DNA of 39,020 nt. Source: a bacterium (GTDB taxonomy: Bacteria > Planctomycetota > Planctomycetia > Pirellulales > Pirellulaceae). Shown here one piece after another: positions 27,873 through 36,126 of the stretch; position 1 is the first letter of the stretch; each line of letters opens with the position of its first letter. The notes under the pieces are model-generated. The model did not search any database. It had not been told where the DNA came from and saw only the letters and a list, made by a program, of their open reading frames with translations. The stretch covers positions 1 to 39,020 of the forward strand of contig JANSWS010000022.1 of the NCBI GenBank assembly GCA_024743355.1, in the 5' to 3' direction. The position numbers were made by a program, and so were the translations under genes.

Positions 27873-29222
27873 CTAAACTTGAGATTTAACCAAGAAGTCG
27901 ATGATGTGGTCCATCCCAAGGTGGTCAGGTGCCAAGGCGGCATTTTCGGGAAACAAAGGGGCTACGTCAGGGAACACGAACTCACCTTGCTCCCATTTTC
28001 CAGGCCAACGTGACGGTAAATCAGATACAGGATACTCGACCGGCCCATCATCACCGAGCAGATTTCCTCGAAGGGTTCCGTCAACTTGACTAAAGGTTGA
28101 TTTTACTGCTGCGCAGGCGAAGTAGCGGCATTCAAGATTGCTCGTTCGCTGCTTTTGCCGTTCAACAATTCCACCAGACATGTCCTTTGCAAGATCCACC
28201 AGTTTGTCTCGCTGACTGTCATGCACCTTATCAGCCTTTGTAGCCACCACTGCAATCTTCGATATTCCACGACGACCGATCCTTCCTCCAAGACTTTTTC
28301 GGAGCAAATCAAGACCGATGCCAAGAAGACCTCTCCCCGGCGAAAGAATTTCAAATAGAAGTTCGAGCAAAGCTCGATTGCCGTTGTACATCCCTGTGTT
28401 TGCCGCCAACAAGGTCGTTACATCGAGCAGGACAACCATCTCGTTGCAGCGTGATAGGGACTTCACCAAAGGTCCAGCCAAGTTCTTTCGATAATCGGCG
28501 TATCTGCTCGCAAACAACTTTGATAGCTCAGGTTTCGAATGGCGAATGGACTGTGGCAAAGGAGCGAACTGCGAGTCAGCAGAGAGGCCGCAATAAGCCG
28601 AAGCGTGGTCGCCTTTTATAATAGACGTGCCGTTAAATTTCCCATCCGCAGTAAGGAGGAACGTGGAAGGAGAAATTATTGGTCGAAATGACCGATAAAG
28701 TTCGGCTAGAAGTTCTCGATAAGAAGCTACCACAGACTGCTCAGTTGCCGATTGATCTGACGCAAGTTGTTGATAAGACTGAGCGGCGTCTCGGTAATGA
28801 CCATCTTGAAAGACTTTCTGGAGGAGCCTGTCAGACCACTGCCCATAAGACAGCTTGGCAATTGCTATGTCGGAAAGTCTTTCGCCGGGGATGTCCACAA
28901 GAGATAACTCCCCTTTACTCCACCCCCAATCACTCCGAAAAAAGGAACAGCGATACTGAAAGGTGGCCTTCGTTTTCTTAGGCCAATTTCCATTATTCTC
29001 GTACCGGAACTCTTCGTATGGAAAGCGAGAAAAACCATTCTGCGGGGGCAACTCCTCATCGAAGGTAATCTTGATGCTGCCATCTCCTAGCTTTAGCTCA
29101 TCGGGACGATGGTGCATCAAGTGATTGATGAGTGAGGTAATAAAGACTGTCTTTCCAGAACGATAAAGCCCAACGACAGCAATGTCGTGCTTGCTTGAAA
29201 AGAGCTTTGGGGGGCGCATCAT
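27873..29222 (-). CDS. YcjX-like P-loop GTPase (DUF463)
   Basis: 449 residues. Walker A is AVVGLYRSGKTVFITSLINH close to the N-terminus (GLYRSGKT). A switch-like LSLVDIPGERLSDIAIAKLS follows, and IAVVATKADKV near residue 330 is the guanine-specificity TKAD motif. These match the YcjX family of GTP-binding proteins, of which E. coli YcjX is linked to the phage-shock locus. The frame runs upstream to 29321, but the start is placed at ATG 29222 (or 29219), because a small lipoprotein gene ends at 29230 and the family starts near the P-loop. It abuts the YcjF-like gene. In this cluster it follows a secreted nuclease-like gene, so it may control an envelope process or the output of that nuclease; this is inference. 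Confidence 0.85.
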   Translation of the reverse strand: MMRPPKLFSSKHDIAVVGLYRSGKTVFITSLINHLMHHRPDELKLGDGSIKITFDEELPPQNGFSRFPYEEFRYENNGNWPKKTKATFQYRCSFFRSDWGWSKGELSLVDIPGERLSDIAIAKLSYGQWSDRLLQKVFQDGHYRDAAQSYQQLASDQSATEQSVVASYRELLAELYRSFRPIISPSTFLLTADGKFNGTSIIKGDHASAYCGLSADSQFAPLPQSIRHSKPELSKLFASRYADYRKNLAGPLVKSLSRCNEMVVLLDVTTLLAANTGMYNGNRALLELLFEILSPGRGLLGIGLDLLRKSLGGRIGRRGISKIAVVATKADKVHDSQRDKLVDLAKDMSGGIVERQKQRTSNLECRYFACAAVKSTFSQVDGTLRGNLLGDDGPVEYPVSDLPSRWPGKWEQGEFVFPDVAPLFPENAALAPDHLGMDHIIDFLVKSQV

Positions 29223-29229
29223 TTGCTCA

Positions 29230-29391
29230 CTAATTCGGATCAGGAAGTGGGGGTAGGTCCAGACCGCCCTCCTGATTACTTGCCGGTTTCGATGAATCAT
29301 CGGTTGAGGTTGATTCCTCATTGGATGACCTGCAACCCGCTACAGCGATGCAGCAGATTGCGAGAAGAACAGGGCAAACCCACTTCGTCAT
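29230..29391 (-). CDS. Small lipoprotein, 53 residues
   Basis: This gene is easily missed because of its size. It reads MTKWVCPVLLAICCIAVAGC, giving a lipobox VAGC with Cys20, then a Ser/Thr/Asp-rich linker and a proline-rich end PPLPDPN. The start overlaps the stop of the preceding gene as ATGA, and the stop lies seven bases before the GTPase start, so it is fully inside the operon. The mature form would be about 33 residues, acidic and disordered, tethered to the membrane. ATGA coupling directly behind a toxin-like nuclease suggests an immunity or anchoring role, but nothing in the sequence proves this. Confidence 0.72.
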   Translation of the reverse strand: MTKWVCPVLLAICCIAVAGCRSSNEESTSTDDSSKPASNQEGGLDLPPLPDPN

Positions 29392-30623
29392 TTGCCAATC
29401 TCACTTTCGTTTAGCCAACTGAGTTCAAACTTTTCCCTAACTGAACTATCTATGGACTCATACCAAGCCGTTGCGCCATAGCTTGCCAAATTTGAGCCTC
29501 CCCAATAACCTCCGATCCCACCAATAACTCCACCAACGAATCCTGCAACCGGTACAGTGGCCCAAGCAAACGGGCCGCCAAACGTGCCAACCCATGCACC
29601 AGCAACCGCTCCACCTGAAGCTCCAGCAAACGCCCCACCCATACCTCCGACAGTTGAAGCCAACTGAATGTTGCGCTGTCGTACTGAAATCGTCCCGTTG
29701 CGGTAGGAATATTCGACATCAAAAATTTCTTTTGCGTCCATTGCTACAGCAATGAAAACAGCTACTCGCCCTGCTGATCGCTTTATGATAGTGGAAGCAA
29801 CCTCGCTCCTTGTCTGCCTTAAGACGGCAGATCTTGCCGCCTTTGCTGAGCCGAGACTCCTGCTGGAGGTTGACACGATTGACATACGGCTTTGTTGAGC
29901 AGCCGTCTTCCCAAGATAATCAGTCATGCCTGAAGCTCGGATCTGATCATACTGAGCAAGCGTTCGAGTAGCCCAGTTTCGTGCTGCGGTTGAACCCGCT
30001 CTTGATTGGATATTCTTCAGAAGTCGCTCGATGGACTGCACATAAATCACAGTTCGTCCATCAGCAGCATACCCGGTCAATCGGCCAATTCTTGAGTTGA
30101 CGTGCATGACTTCGCCCATGGATTCAATTGGAACATTCTCAGCCCTGCGAAATCGACTTATATCTACTGCAAGCGATCTAAGTGCTGGGGCGCCAGAGTT
30201 TCGCATGATACGGAGATTGGCAGCCAACCAACTACGAGACATTTGCCTCCCGCCGTACTTTGTATTTCCGAGTTTGGGCTTCGACGAGCGAGTCGTTTTT
30301 ACTTCGACAAATATAACCTCCTCAATTTGTCCAATCGGACTTCTTTTCACGGCAATTCGATCGATTCCATTGTTACTGCCATGTTTGATCTCATGGATCT
30401 CGTTAAAGCCACGGAGTCTCAGGACTTGATCGCAAAAGTTCTCCCCCCATGCGCCAACGCTGGTTTTCCAATTGCCCGAAGATCGTGATGCTATCGGATG
30501 CGATACGGGATGGTCTACAAGTGGCCCTGAATCGAAAAAGCTTCCCTGTGCCATCAAAGTAGCGGGCGACGTAATCGCAAACGCAAATGCGGAAAACAAA
30601 AGTATCAGTAGCACTCGTTTCAC
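29388..30623 (-). CDS. Secreted protein: restriction-endonuclease-fold toxin-like domain plus glycine-zipper membrane domain
   Basis: 411 residues from a GTG at 30623, which gives a signal peptide (VKRVLLILLFSAFAFAITSP...MAQ) after AGG at six bases. The mature N-terminus has GAWGENFCDQVLRLRG, HGSNNGIDRIAV, EVIFVEVKTTRSSKP and GGRQMSRSWLAANL. This is the order Glu, Asp, Glu-x-Lys, then QMS..W found in restriction-endonuclease-fold toxin domains of polymorphic toxins. A helical middle follows. Then comes a glycine-zipper segment (GGMGGAFAGASGGAVAGAWV and GFVGGVIGGIGGYWGG), which could insert in a membrane. The pairing suggests a nuclease that is exported and associates with membranes. It sits between a lipoprotein and a small lipoprotein/GTPase set. 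Toxicity is inferred from domain resemblance only. Confidence 0.7.
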   Translation of the reverse strand: MKRVLLILLFSAFAFAITSPATLMAQGSFFDSGPLVDHPVSHPIASRSSGNWKTSVGAWGENFCDQVLRLRGFNEIHEIKHGSNNGIDRIAVKRSPIGQIEEVIFVEVKTTRSSKPKLGNTKYGGRQMSRSWLAANLRIMRNSGAPALRSLAVDISRFRRAENVPIESMGEVMHVNSRIGRLTGYAADGRTVIYVQSIERLLKNIQSRAGSTAARNWATRTLAQYDQIRASGMTDYLGKTAAQQSRMSIVSTSSRSLGSAKAARSAVLRQTRSEVASTIIKRSAGRVAVFIAVAMDAKEIFDVEYSYRNGTISVRQRNIQLASTVGGMGGAFAGASGGAVAGAWVGTFGGPFAWATVPVAGFVGGVIGGIGGYWGGSNLASYGATAWYESIDSSVREKFELSWLNESEIGK

Positions 30624-30732
30624 AATGAACCTACCATTCGTTGGTGCGAAGTATTCGTAGCCGCACGGCATTGACCTGTTCTTCCTCACTGGGAAGTTCC
30701 TCAAAGACCTTTTCCCAAAGTTCGTTGTGCCG

Positions 30733-31734
30733 TCAAAGGATATAAGGCGACAATTGTTCCTCATTAATCTCCGCAAGCCACCTTATTTTCTCTTGAGGAC
30801 TTTCTTTGCTTGCAGATTCGATCTTTCGGATTCGCTCCAGTGAGGATTTGTTGTACAGCCAGTTCTTCCGTTTCTGTAACTCCTCGACCAATTTTTCTAC
30901 GGCTTTAAGCTCGTCGGTGGCGGCTGCTATTGCAGATTTCGTATACGGTAAAAGCTCTTGGAGAAGATCGTAGCCACTATCGGCCATGGCTTTGAGCCTT
31001 TGCCCCAATTCTGGCGCTTGCTCAATCGTGGCTGTATCAGTCTCATTTACTAAAGTCATTGCTCTGGACTTCCATTCATTGATCCTTGGCTTCAAAACGC
31101 CAAATAGGCTTTCGATGCATTGCTGCTCAATCGAATCGATTTGCTCGTAAATGTTTTTCAATACCGCTTGGTTTAGCTCCTCTGTCTCCAGTTGCTCTCC
31201 AACCGCAATTTGCAACTGGATGTCATCAAGTAGCGACCTAGCTTGATCAGCCGCTCGTGTTCTAATCGCAGTTCCCTTCGTATCATCTGTCCCAACGGAA
31301 ATGAACTGCATCACGGAGTCGAGGGGGCGGGCAGGTTCAAAAGCAGTCTCGCTTTCAAGGAACTTATTTTGAAGCTCCGAAAGACGATTGCGAGTGGCAC
31401 CCACATTTTGGGGTCGCTGGAAATAGACCAGAGAGTCCCCTCGATCAAGCAAATCTTCTGCCAACGCTATAGCATCTTCGGACTCTGAAGCAGATGCTTG
31501 TTCAACGAATTCGGCTACCAAGTCCAACAGCCTTGGATCGGACGGCGCAAGTCTTGAGGCAACAAGCAGCATGTCGAATGAGCCAGCAAAGTCATCATTT
31601 CCCAGAAGGTCTTTTACACCAATAAGGGCATCTTCCACATCGTTCCCGACAACTGTGGACGATGCAGTATCGCCGCTCACCACCGCATCCGGTTTAGAAC
31701 ATGAGTTCACCGCAACAAGCGGCAGCACCACCAT
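30733..31734 (-). CDS. Lipoprotein, helical, unknown function
   Basis: 333 residues from ATG 31734. It opens with a hydrophobic stretch to a Cys (MVVLPLVAVNSC), a lipobox-like end. The basic residues of a normal signal would lie just upstream (RWFNRIDRAIL), where only unusual start codons exist, so the true start is uncertain. The rest is acidic and helical, rich in Leu, Glu and Lys, with a coiled-coil region near the C-terminus (ELKAVEKLVEELQKRKNW). No known domain was recognised. It overlaps the end of the upstream gene and precedes the nuclease-like gene by 109 bases. It is probably envelope-anchored and part of the same operon. Confidence 0.65.
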   Translation of the reverse strand: MVVLPLVAVNSCSKPDAVVSGDTASSTVVGNDVEDALIGVKDLLGNDDFAGSFDMLLVASRLAPSDPRLLDLVAEFVEQASASESEDAIALAEDLLDRGDSLVYFQRPQNVGATRNRLSELQNKFLESETAFEPARPLDSVMQFISVGTDDTKGTAIRTRAADQARSLLDDIQLQIAVGEQLETEELNQAVLKNIYEQIDSIEQQCIESLFGVLKPRINEWKSRAMTLVNETDTATIEQAPELGQRLKAMADSGYDLLQELLPYTKSAIAAATDELKAVEKLVEELQKRKNWLYNKSSLERIRKIESASKESPQEKIRWLAEINEEQLSPYIL

Positions 31735-32303
31735 CAAGATTGCTCTGTCGATTCGGTTGAACCATCTCTGCTCAATGAGCTTGTACTGTTGATGACATTT
31801 TCGATCAGCTTGTCGATCACGTTGCCCAAGCCAAATGTGATTGTAAGATCCGCTGCCTGACGAAGTTCTGGCGTGTTTTTGGGGAAGACAAGGGCTTTGT
31901 TGAGATCACTTGGCTTTCCGCTGTCGATTCGATTGATCTCGTCGTCGATCAGGTCGATGTAAAACTGCCGCACACGATCCAACACATGACGTTCATCAAT
32001 GGATTCAAGCAGATGTTTCTGCCATTTGTTGCTTCGATCATCGTGATCAGGTGGATAGTGATTTCCATCAAAATTTGGGTTGAATTGACCACTGCCCCAT
32101 GAGGGCATCGGCTGAATCATCTTCAAGAGCCTATGAAGACGATAATCACCTTTGTACTTGTATTGCAATTCTTCTTTGCAACCACTCCCCAGTGGAATAG
32201 CGGCTTCAGGTGCGATGCGATCTCCCCAAACATGGCAGGAACTACGACAACAAAACGGACTGGCCCGTTTGGTATTGTTTGCAAGACGGCAGGAAACTGC
32301 CAA
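31734..32303 (-). CDS. Unknown protein, possibly N-terminally truncated, first gene of the YcjX cluster
   Basis: The open frame gives 189 residues, but the first 20 or so overlap the end of the phage replication-like gene and look spurious. A plausible protein portion runs from about VWGDRIAPEAAIPLG on; features are GNHYPPDHDDRSNKWQKHLL, then a helical segment RQFYIDLIDDEINRID. No family was recognised. The next ATG is at 32120, with no clear ribosome binding site. Either the gene begins there or its 5' end was lost at the junction with the phage-like module near 32245. It ends at the start of the lipoprotein gene, showing overlap. Confidence 0.45.
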   Translation of the reverse strand: MAVSCRLANNTKRASPFCCRSSCHVWGDRIAPEAAIPLGSGCKEELQYKYKGDYRLHRLLKMIQPMPSWGSGQFNPNFDGNHYPPDHDDRSNKWQKHLLESIDERHVLDRVRQFYIDLIDDEINRIDSGKPSDLNKALVFPKNTPELRQAADLTITFGLGNVIDKLIENVINSTSSLSRDGSTESTEQS

Positions 32304-33333
32304 CGATAAAGTCGTCCCAAGCCTCTCCTGTCGGTGTCTTTGAGTTTTCCTTCCGCTTACGCGCGACCGCCTTCACGAAGGCATCCTTAGCCACCTTCGG
32401 CTTAATCTTCCTCGGGTAGGCTTGATAAAAATCCTCCGCCCTCTGCTTGATCTTGCGTGCCGTGTATCCGCTCTCGCCCTCGACCGACAGCTGGAATCCA
32501 TCGCCCTCATCCTTCGTGTCACATGCGACACAGGTAGACTTCGGCTCATCTGCCTTCGGAGCCAGCTCGGGAAATCGCTCCTGGACACGATCCATCAGCA
32601 GCTTTGCGCTCTCAGGGTCCAGCCGAGCGACAATGCTCTCGATCTCCCCAGCTGTTAGAGGCAGCGATTCGAGCGGCTTTGGTCGCGAAATTTCCTGATT
32701 TTTCTCGGGATCCTCGCCTCGCATCGACGCGATCCGCTTCTGCTGAGACCTGCTTGGCACATCATTCGGCTCCTGTTCAGGCTCAATAGTGGACGAAACA
32801 GGTGTACTAGCGTTCACTGAAGCGCGCTTCAGTGAACAATCGTTCACCTCTTCAGCTTCTGTCTCAGCGATAACCAGCCCGTCTTTATCGATCAGCTCTG
32901 CGGGGTGCTTCGGTTTTGGCTTGCGCGGCTTCGGCTCTGGTAGGTAGGGCTTCGCCACTTTCCTGACAATTTTTTCTGTGGGATGGATTTCAAGCTCTCC
33001 ATCCTTGCTCGCCTCAGCGACCGCTGCCTCCCAAACTTCCTGCTGTTTTTCCTCTGGCACTGCGGTCAAGACCTCCAGCACCTTTTGGGTTTTCGGTATT
33101 AGTGTCCCATGGGACACTCGCCTTTGAGTTTTTCGGCATCGCATCAACTTGTAAGCGTGCCCCTTCGAGTATCCAAACTCAATCTTGATGAACCTCTCAA
33201 AGTCGCCGTGCTCTAAATACAGCTCATCGCGATGAATCTCCAGCAGAGCCTCTCCTGTATCCGCGATGTTGTTCTTAACCCTGACAACCAATTCATCCCG
33301 ACGATTCCTCTGGTACTCAGTCAGTGCCGCCAT
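32242..33333 (-). CDS. Phage/plasmid replication-like protein
   Basis: 363 residues. The N-terminus, DTGEALLEIHRDELYLEHG, FERFIKIEFGYSKGHAYKLM, is the pattern of a common phage protein family (an AL.EI...LY, FE.Y....Y....AY.L helix set). Then come a long low-complexity Pro/Lys/Glu linker, a helix ELAPKADEPKSTC with a Cys pair, and a C-terminal AEDFYQAYPRKIKPKVAKDAF motif seen in replication-associated or primase-like phage proteins. GAGGT lies ten bases before the ATG. It is probably DNA-binding. It heads a run of minus-strand accessory genes of the mobile element. A decayed copy of its C-terminal region occurs at 23720-23817. Confidence 0.7.
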   Translation of the reverse strand: MAALTEYQRNRRDELVVRVKNNIADTGEALLEIHRDELYLEHGDFERFIKIEFGYSKGHAYKLMRCRKTQRRVSHGTLIPKTQKVLEVLTAVPEEKQQEVWEAAVAEASKDGELEIHPTEKIVRKVAKPYLPEPKPRKPKPKHPAELIDKDGLVIAETEAEEVNDCSLKRASVNASTPVSSTIEPEQEPNDVPSRSQQKRIASMRGEDPEKNQEISRPKPLESLPLTAGEIESIVARLDPESAKLLMDRVQERFPELAPKADEPKSTCVACDTKDEGDGFQLSVEGESGYTARKIKQRAEDFYQAYPRKIKPKVAKDAFVKAVARKRKENSKTPTGEAWDDFIVGSFLPSCKQYQTGQSVLLS

Positions 33334-33506
33334 ATGTCTTCTACCTCACAGTTTCTTTCTTTAGAGAACAGCCAGCCGAGATCGCTCCATCTGGATAGCG
33401 CGATCGATTGCATCCCTAGCCTCTTCCAGGTCCTGACCCGTCCACAAGGCAATTCATATCGCGGAGATACTTCGAGCCGCTTGCGTTGAACTCAGCCACA
33501 GTCACC

Positions 33507-34064
33507 TCACAGCAATCGCTTAAAGTCCAGAGCCCACACAAACGGATTGGCGTCCCAGGAACCCTTGCCGTTGATCGTTTCCCATAAATCGTGGAACCAA
33601 GCCAGCGGGTACATATCTGTTATATGTGGGTCGTTTATGTCGCACCCTTCGGCCACGGCATCCCCCTCCGTGATGTCCTGTAATCGCTCCAGGCGAACCC
33701 GCACGATCTCCAAGGTGATTCGGCTTTTCCACTTGGGCATGAAGATCGACGGCACCTTTCCATCGTTCGGATTCTTCGACGGTCCGCCCGCCACCGGTCC
33801 ACCGCCTCGCCACCATGTCTCACGGACCCATAGCCTGTCCCCCGGGACGCCCAGCGGGCAGGAGACCCTAGCCCAAAGCTCTTGCTGAAGTCCACCGCTG
33901 TGATGCGGCATATCCGCAGGCACTTCATTTTCAGCAACAATTGGAAAATCGCCACCGTCCGCCGCATCGACCAGCCAACTCCAGCCGTCACTCAACTCGG
34001 GAGGCTGAGGCTTCATGATCCGCCGCGTTTGCGTCTTGCGCCCTTCCAGGATCGCCCGGACCAT
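33507..34064 (-). CDS. ASCH-type phage protein
   Basis: 185 residues beginning MVRAILEGRKTQTRRIMKPQP, the familiar opening of phage ASCH-domain-like proteins, with GDRLWVRETWW in the middle and a RVRLERLQDITEGDAVAEG motif later. ASCH folds resemble PUA domains and probably bind RNA or modified nucleotides. The frame continues upstream without an ATG (KERPIIFSTP), so an alternative start is possible. It overlaps the gene upstream by about 50 bases. It belongs to the phage-like block; its role in the element is unknown. Confidence 0.72.
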   Translation of the reverse strand: MVRAILEGRKTQTRRIMKPQPPELSDGWSWLVDAADGGDFPIVAENEVPADMPHHSGGLQQELWARVSCPLGVPGDRLWVRETWWRGGGPVAGGPSKNPNDGKVPSIFMPKWKSRITLEIVRVRLERLQDITEGDAVAEGCDINDPHITDMYPLAWFHDLWETINGKGSWDANPFVWALDFKRLL

Positions 34065-34510
34065 TGGCGTCGAAAAGATGATGGGGCGCTCTTTAACTGA
34101 TCGCCTCCCAGGGTAGCTTCGACGTCAATGACCTGATCGCCCCAGCCAACCGGAGTCCCGTCGCGATTGTACTGCGACTCACGGAATCCGCCGATCTCCG
34201 ACACAAAGATCCGCTTCTTCGTCACGCGAGTGACAACCAGTTCCTTTTCGCAGTACCTAGGAGCCACCTTCCACACGACACGCGGAAACGTCTCGTGTTT
34301 CTCTCGCCTGCAAGCCGCCTCCATCTCAGCACGCTTGGACCCGATGAGACCACGATCCCGAGCGCCGCCCCACGGGTGCCCATTAAGATCTCGCAGCCGC
34401 TTATCGGTCAGCTCCAGCTCTTCGGTGAGCTTCTCCTTGTGCCGCTTCAGAACAGTAGCCTCACGCTCCAGCTCCTCAAGCTCCTCGCGGATTTCATCCG
34501 AACTCTTCAT
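34013..34510 (-). CDS. Coiled-coil phage hypothetical protein
   Basis: 165 residues with a strong start: AGGAGGAGG five bases before the ATG. Residues 1-45 form a charged coiled coil (REELEELEREATVLKRHKEK). The middle contains KKRIFVSEIGGFRESQYNRDG, like a small beta domain. It overlaps the ASCH-type gene downstream. No function is known; it is typical of short accessory proteins of phages and integrated elements. Confidence 0.6.
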   Translation of the reverse strand: MKSSDEIREELEELEREATVLKRHKEKLTEELELTDKRLRDLNGHPWGGARDRGLIGSKRAEMEAACRREKHETFPRVVWKVAPRYCEKELVVTRVTKKRIFVSEIGGFRESQYNRDGTPVGWGDQVIDVEATLGGDQLKSAPSSFRRQWSGRSWKGARRKRGGS

Positions 34511-34569
34511 AAGATCCTCCTCCTGGAATTACAGGCAGCAAAACGTGCGGCTATGGTCAAAGAATTCCG

Positions 34570-34899
34570 CTATTCCCAAGGAAGAGCCGCGTCCGACTCC
34601 AAAGCTGGCTCCAAACCGAAGTCTGTGCACTGACGCTCGCCAAGATACTTCACCTGGGGTCGACCAACAGAACGAACTGGTCGCGGATTATCAACAGGTC
34701 GACCACGACCATTGTCAAACCTGGACCCTGGAAACCACCTGGGCGGCTCCATCTCCCTGAACCGATCCTCCAGATGTCTGAAAAAGTCAGTCCTTCTGAG
34801 CGACGGCTTATCGTTCCAGGCCCAGTACATCCAGTGCACCTGGGCATAGTTCAGATCGTCCAGCGTCTTCCCCACGTGCTTGCCAAACGGTATCTGCAT
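34570..34899 (-). CDS. DUF3820-like small protein
   Basis: 109 residues beginning MQIPFGKHVGKTLDDL, the conserved opening (M.FGK..GK...DL) of DUF3820-type proteins often linked to exonucleases, followed by aromatic helix HWMYWAWNDKPSLRR. AGGAGG seven bases upstream supports this start. The C-terminal half is Pro/Arg-rich and probably disordered. It lies 60 bases before the coiled-coil gene, on the same strand. Confidence 0.65.
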   Translation of the reverse strand: MQIPFGKHVGKTLDDLNYAQVHWMYWAWNDKPSLRRTDFFRHLEDRFREMEPPRWFPGSRFDNGRGRPVDNPRPVRSVGRPQVKYLGERQCTDFGLEPALESDAALPWE

Positions 34900-35430
34900 C
34901 CATCGTCCTCCTAAACCCTGAATCACTGAGCCAACCAGAGAAGATTGAAACAGCTAGTGAATGAACCCCACTGAGCCGAATATTCAAAGGTCCCTCCGTG
35001 TGCGCGCAACAGTCCCAACGCCCTCCGTGTTGTTATCGAGGTATCCAGCCACCTATTAAAAGGCCCTTCCCCGCTTGGGATTCAACCGAAGCCCAAGAAG
35101 ATAAAACCCCATGCAGGCATGAGGTCTGTCGCGGATTCAATTTGCGACCTCGCTGGATTGCTTCACGCTTCAACAGCGTCTCTGTGGCTCAATCCAGACA
35201 CCACCATCATTCCGAACATCCGCCCCATTCGCCTGGGGTCCCGGCTCCCGCTTCCAGATTGTTTAAGGTCGCCATCCGCTTAACCCACGACCGGGAAAAA
35301 TTCCATAGTGCCATAATAGGGCTCTTATATTGGCACGTCAACATGCCACTAGTAATTGCTCACGAAACACTGCGAATATTGGCTTAGAAGGTCTCGCAGT
35401 TTGAGCATGAATTCTTTTGGGCTACTCGAT
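34900..35430. other. Long gene-poor stretch, first part
   Basis: A plus-strand frame at 34998-35387 is 129 codons long but has no ribosome binding site and a Pro/Arg/His composition typical of chance frames. Nothing else was recognised. Confidence 0.4.
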
Positions 35431-35466
35431 CGCGTTGTGGCAAGCAAGCGCGTTGTGGCAAGCAAG
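35431..35466. repeat. Perfect 18-bp tandem duplication
   Basis: The unit cgcgttgtggcaagcaag occurs at 35431-35448 and again at 35449-35466 without a spacer. There are only two copies. It may be a replication slippage event or a pair of binding sites in the control region of the phage-like module. Confidence 0.9.
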
Positions 35467-36126
35467 TAAGTGCCGAAAAGAGGAGAGAAGCGGGCTATTT
35501 GCTGGGCTCGCAAGCGACTGCGGATACGCCGATAAGGTCGAAATCACCAGCGCTCTCGATCAGCTTAGTTAAATAGGGGTGGGTAAATTCATTCCAATGC
35601 TCAATGTTGGTCTAGCCAGCTTTTCGCAAGCGTTTGACCAAAATCTGCGCATTTGACCGGGAGATGAAGCGTGCCTCATGGATCCAGTGCCGACTAACCA
35701 ATCCGTTGTTCGCTACGACGCAGGCGTGCCATGCATCATCGATCTCCACCGCTACGACCCGACTGCGGCGCACCACGACCTCTCTAGATATGAGTGAACG
35801 ATACCCCATCTTAGCGACCCGCCTTGCGATAAAGGGCACAGATATTGCCGGGCGGAGGCTTTGTTGTCGCACTCCCTTATTAAGCGGCACCTTATAACGC
35901 GACTGGCTTAGTCAAAGCAAGCGTTCGCAGCATGTCTGGCGGAAGCTAATCTTTGGGTTTCGCAGTCTGAATCGCGCGACCTGCTGAGCGACTCAGCTGG
36001 CGTTCGATTCGACTCCGCTGCCTTAAAGGGGTATCGCAACGGCCTAGTGGGTGCCTGCTGATGGTAGCAGCAGAACTGCCAAAGCGACAAATGCAAACTC
36101 CTTGGGCGTTGTCTTGCAGGCTGCTA
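35467..36126. other. Gene-poor stretch, second part
   Basis: Apart from one possible 65-codon minus-strand gene (listed separately at 35612-35809), nothing is supported here. The stretch between the accessory genes and the excisionase-like gene may hold promoters or an origin, but I could not identify one. Confidence 0.35.
35612..35809 (-). CDS. Possible small hypothetical protein
   Basis: 65 residues starting MGYRSLISREVVV, with strand-like EIDDAWHACVVANNGLV and a basic end RFISRSNAQILVKRLRKAG. The composition alternates hydrophobic and charged residues as in a real small beta protein, but the ribosome binding site is weak and no family is recognised. The frame is open to 35890. It could be a non-gene. 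Confidence 0.3.
   Translation of the reverse strand: MGYRSLISREVVVRRSRVVAVEIDDAWHACVVANNGLVSRHWIHEARFISRSNAQILVKRLRKAG

Noticed and set aside
34998-35387. 129-codon plus-strand open frame
   Set aside because: No ribosome binding site and a chance-like composition rich in Pro, His and Arg.
35431-35466. CRISPR array
   Set aside because: Only two copies, 18 bases long, with no spacer between them.
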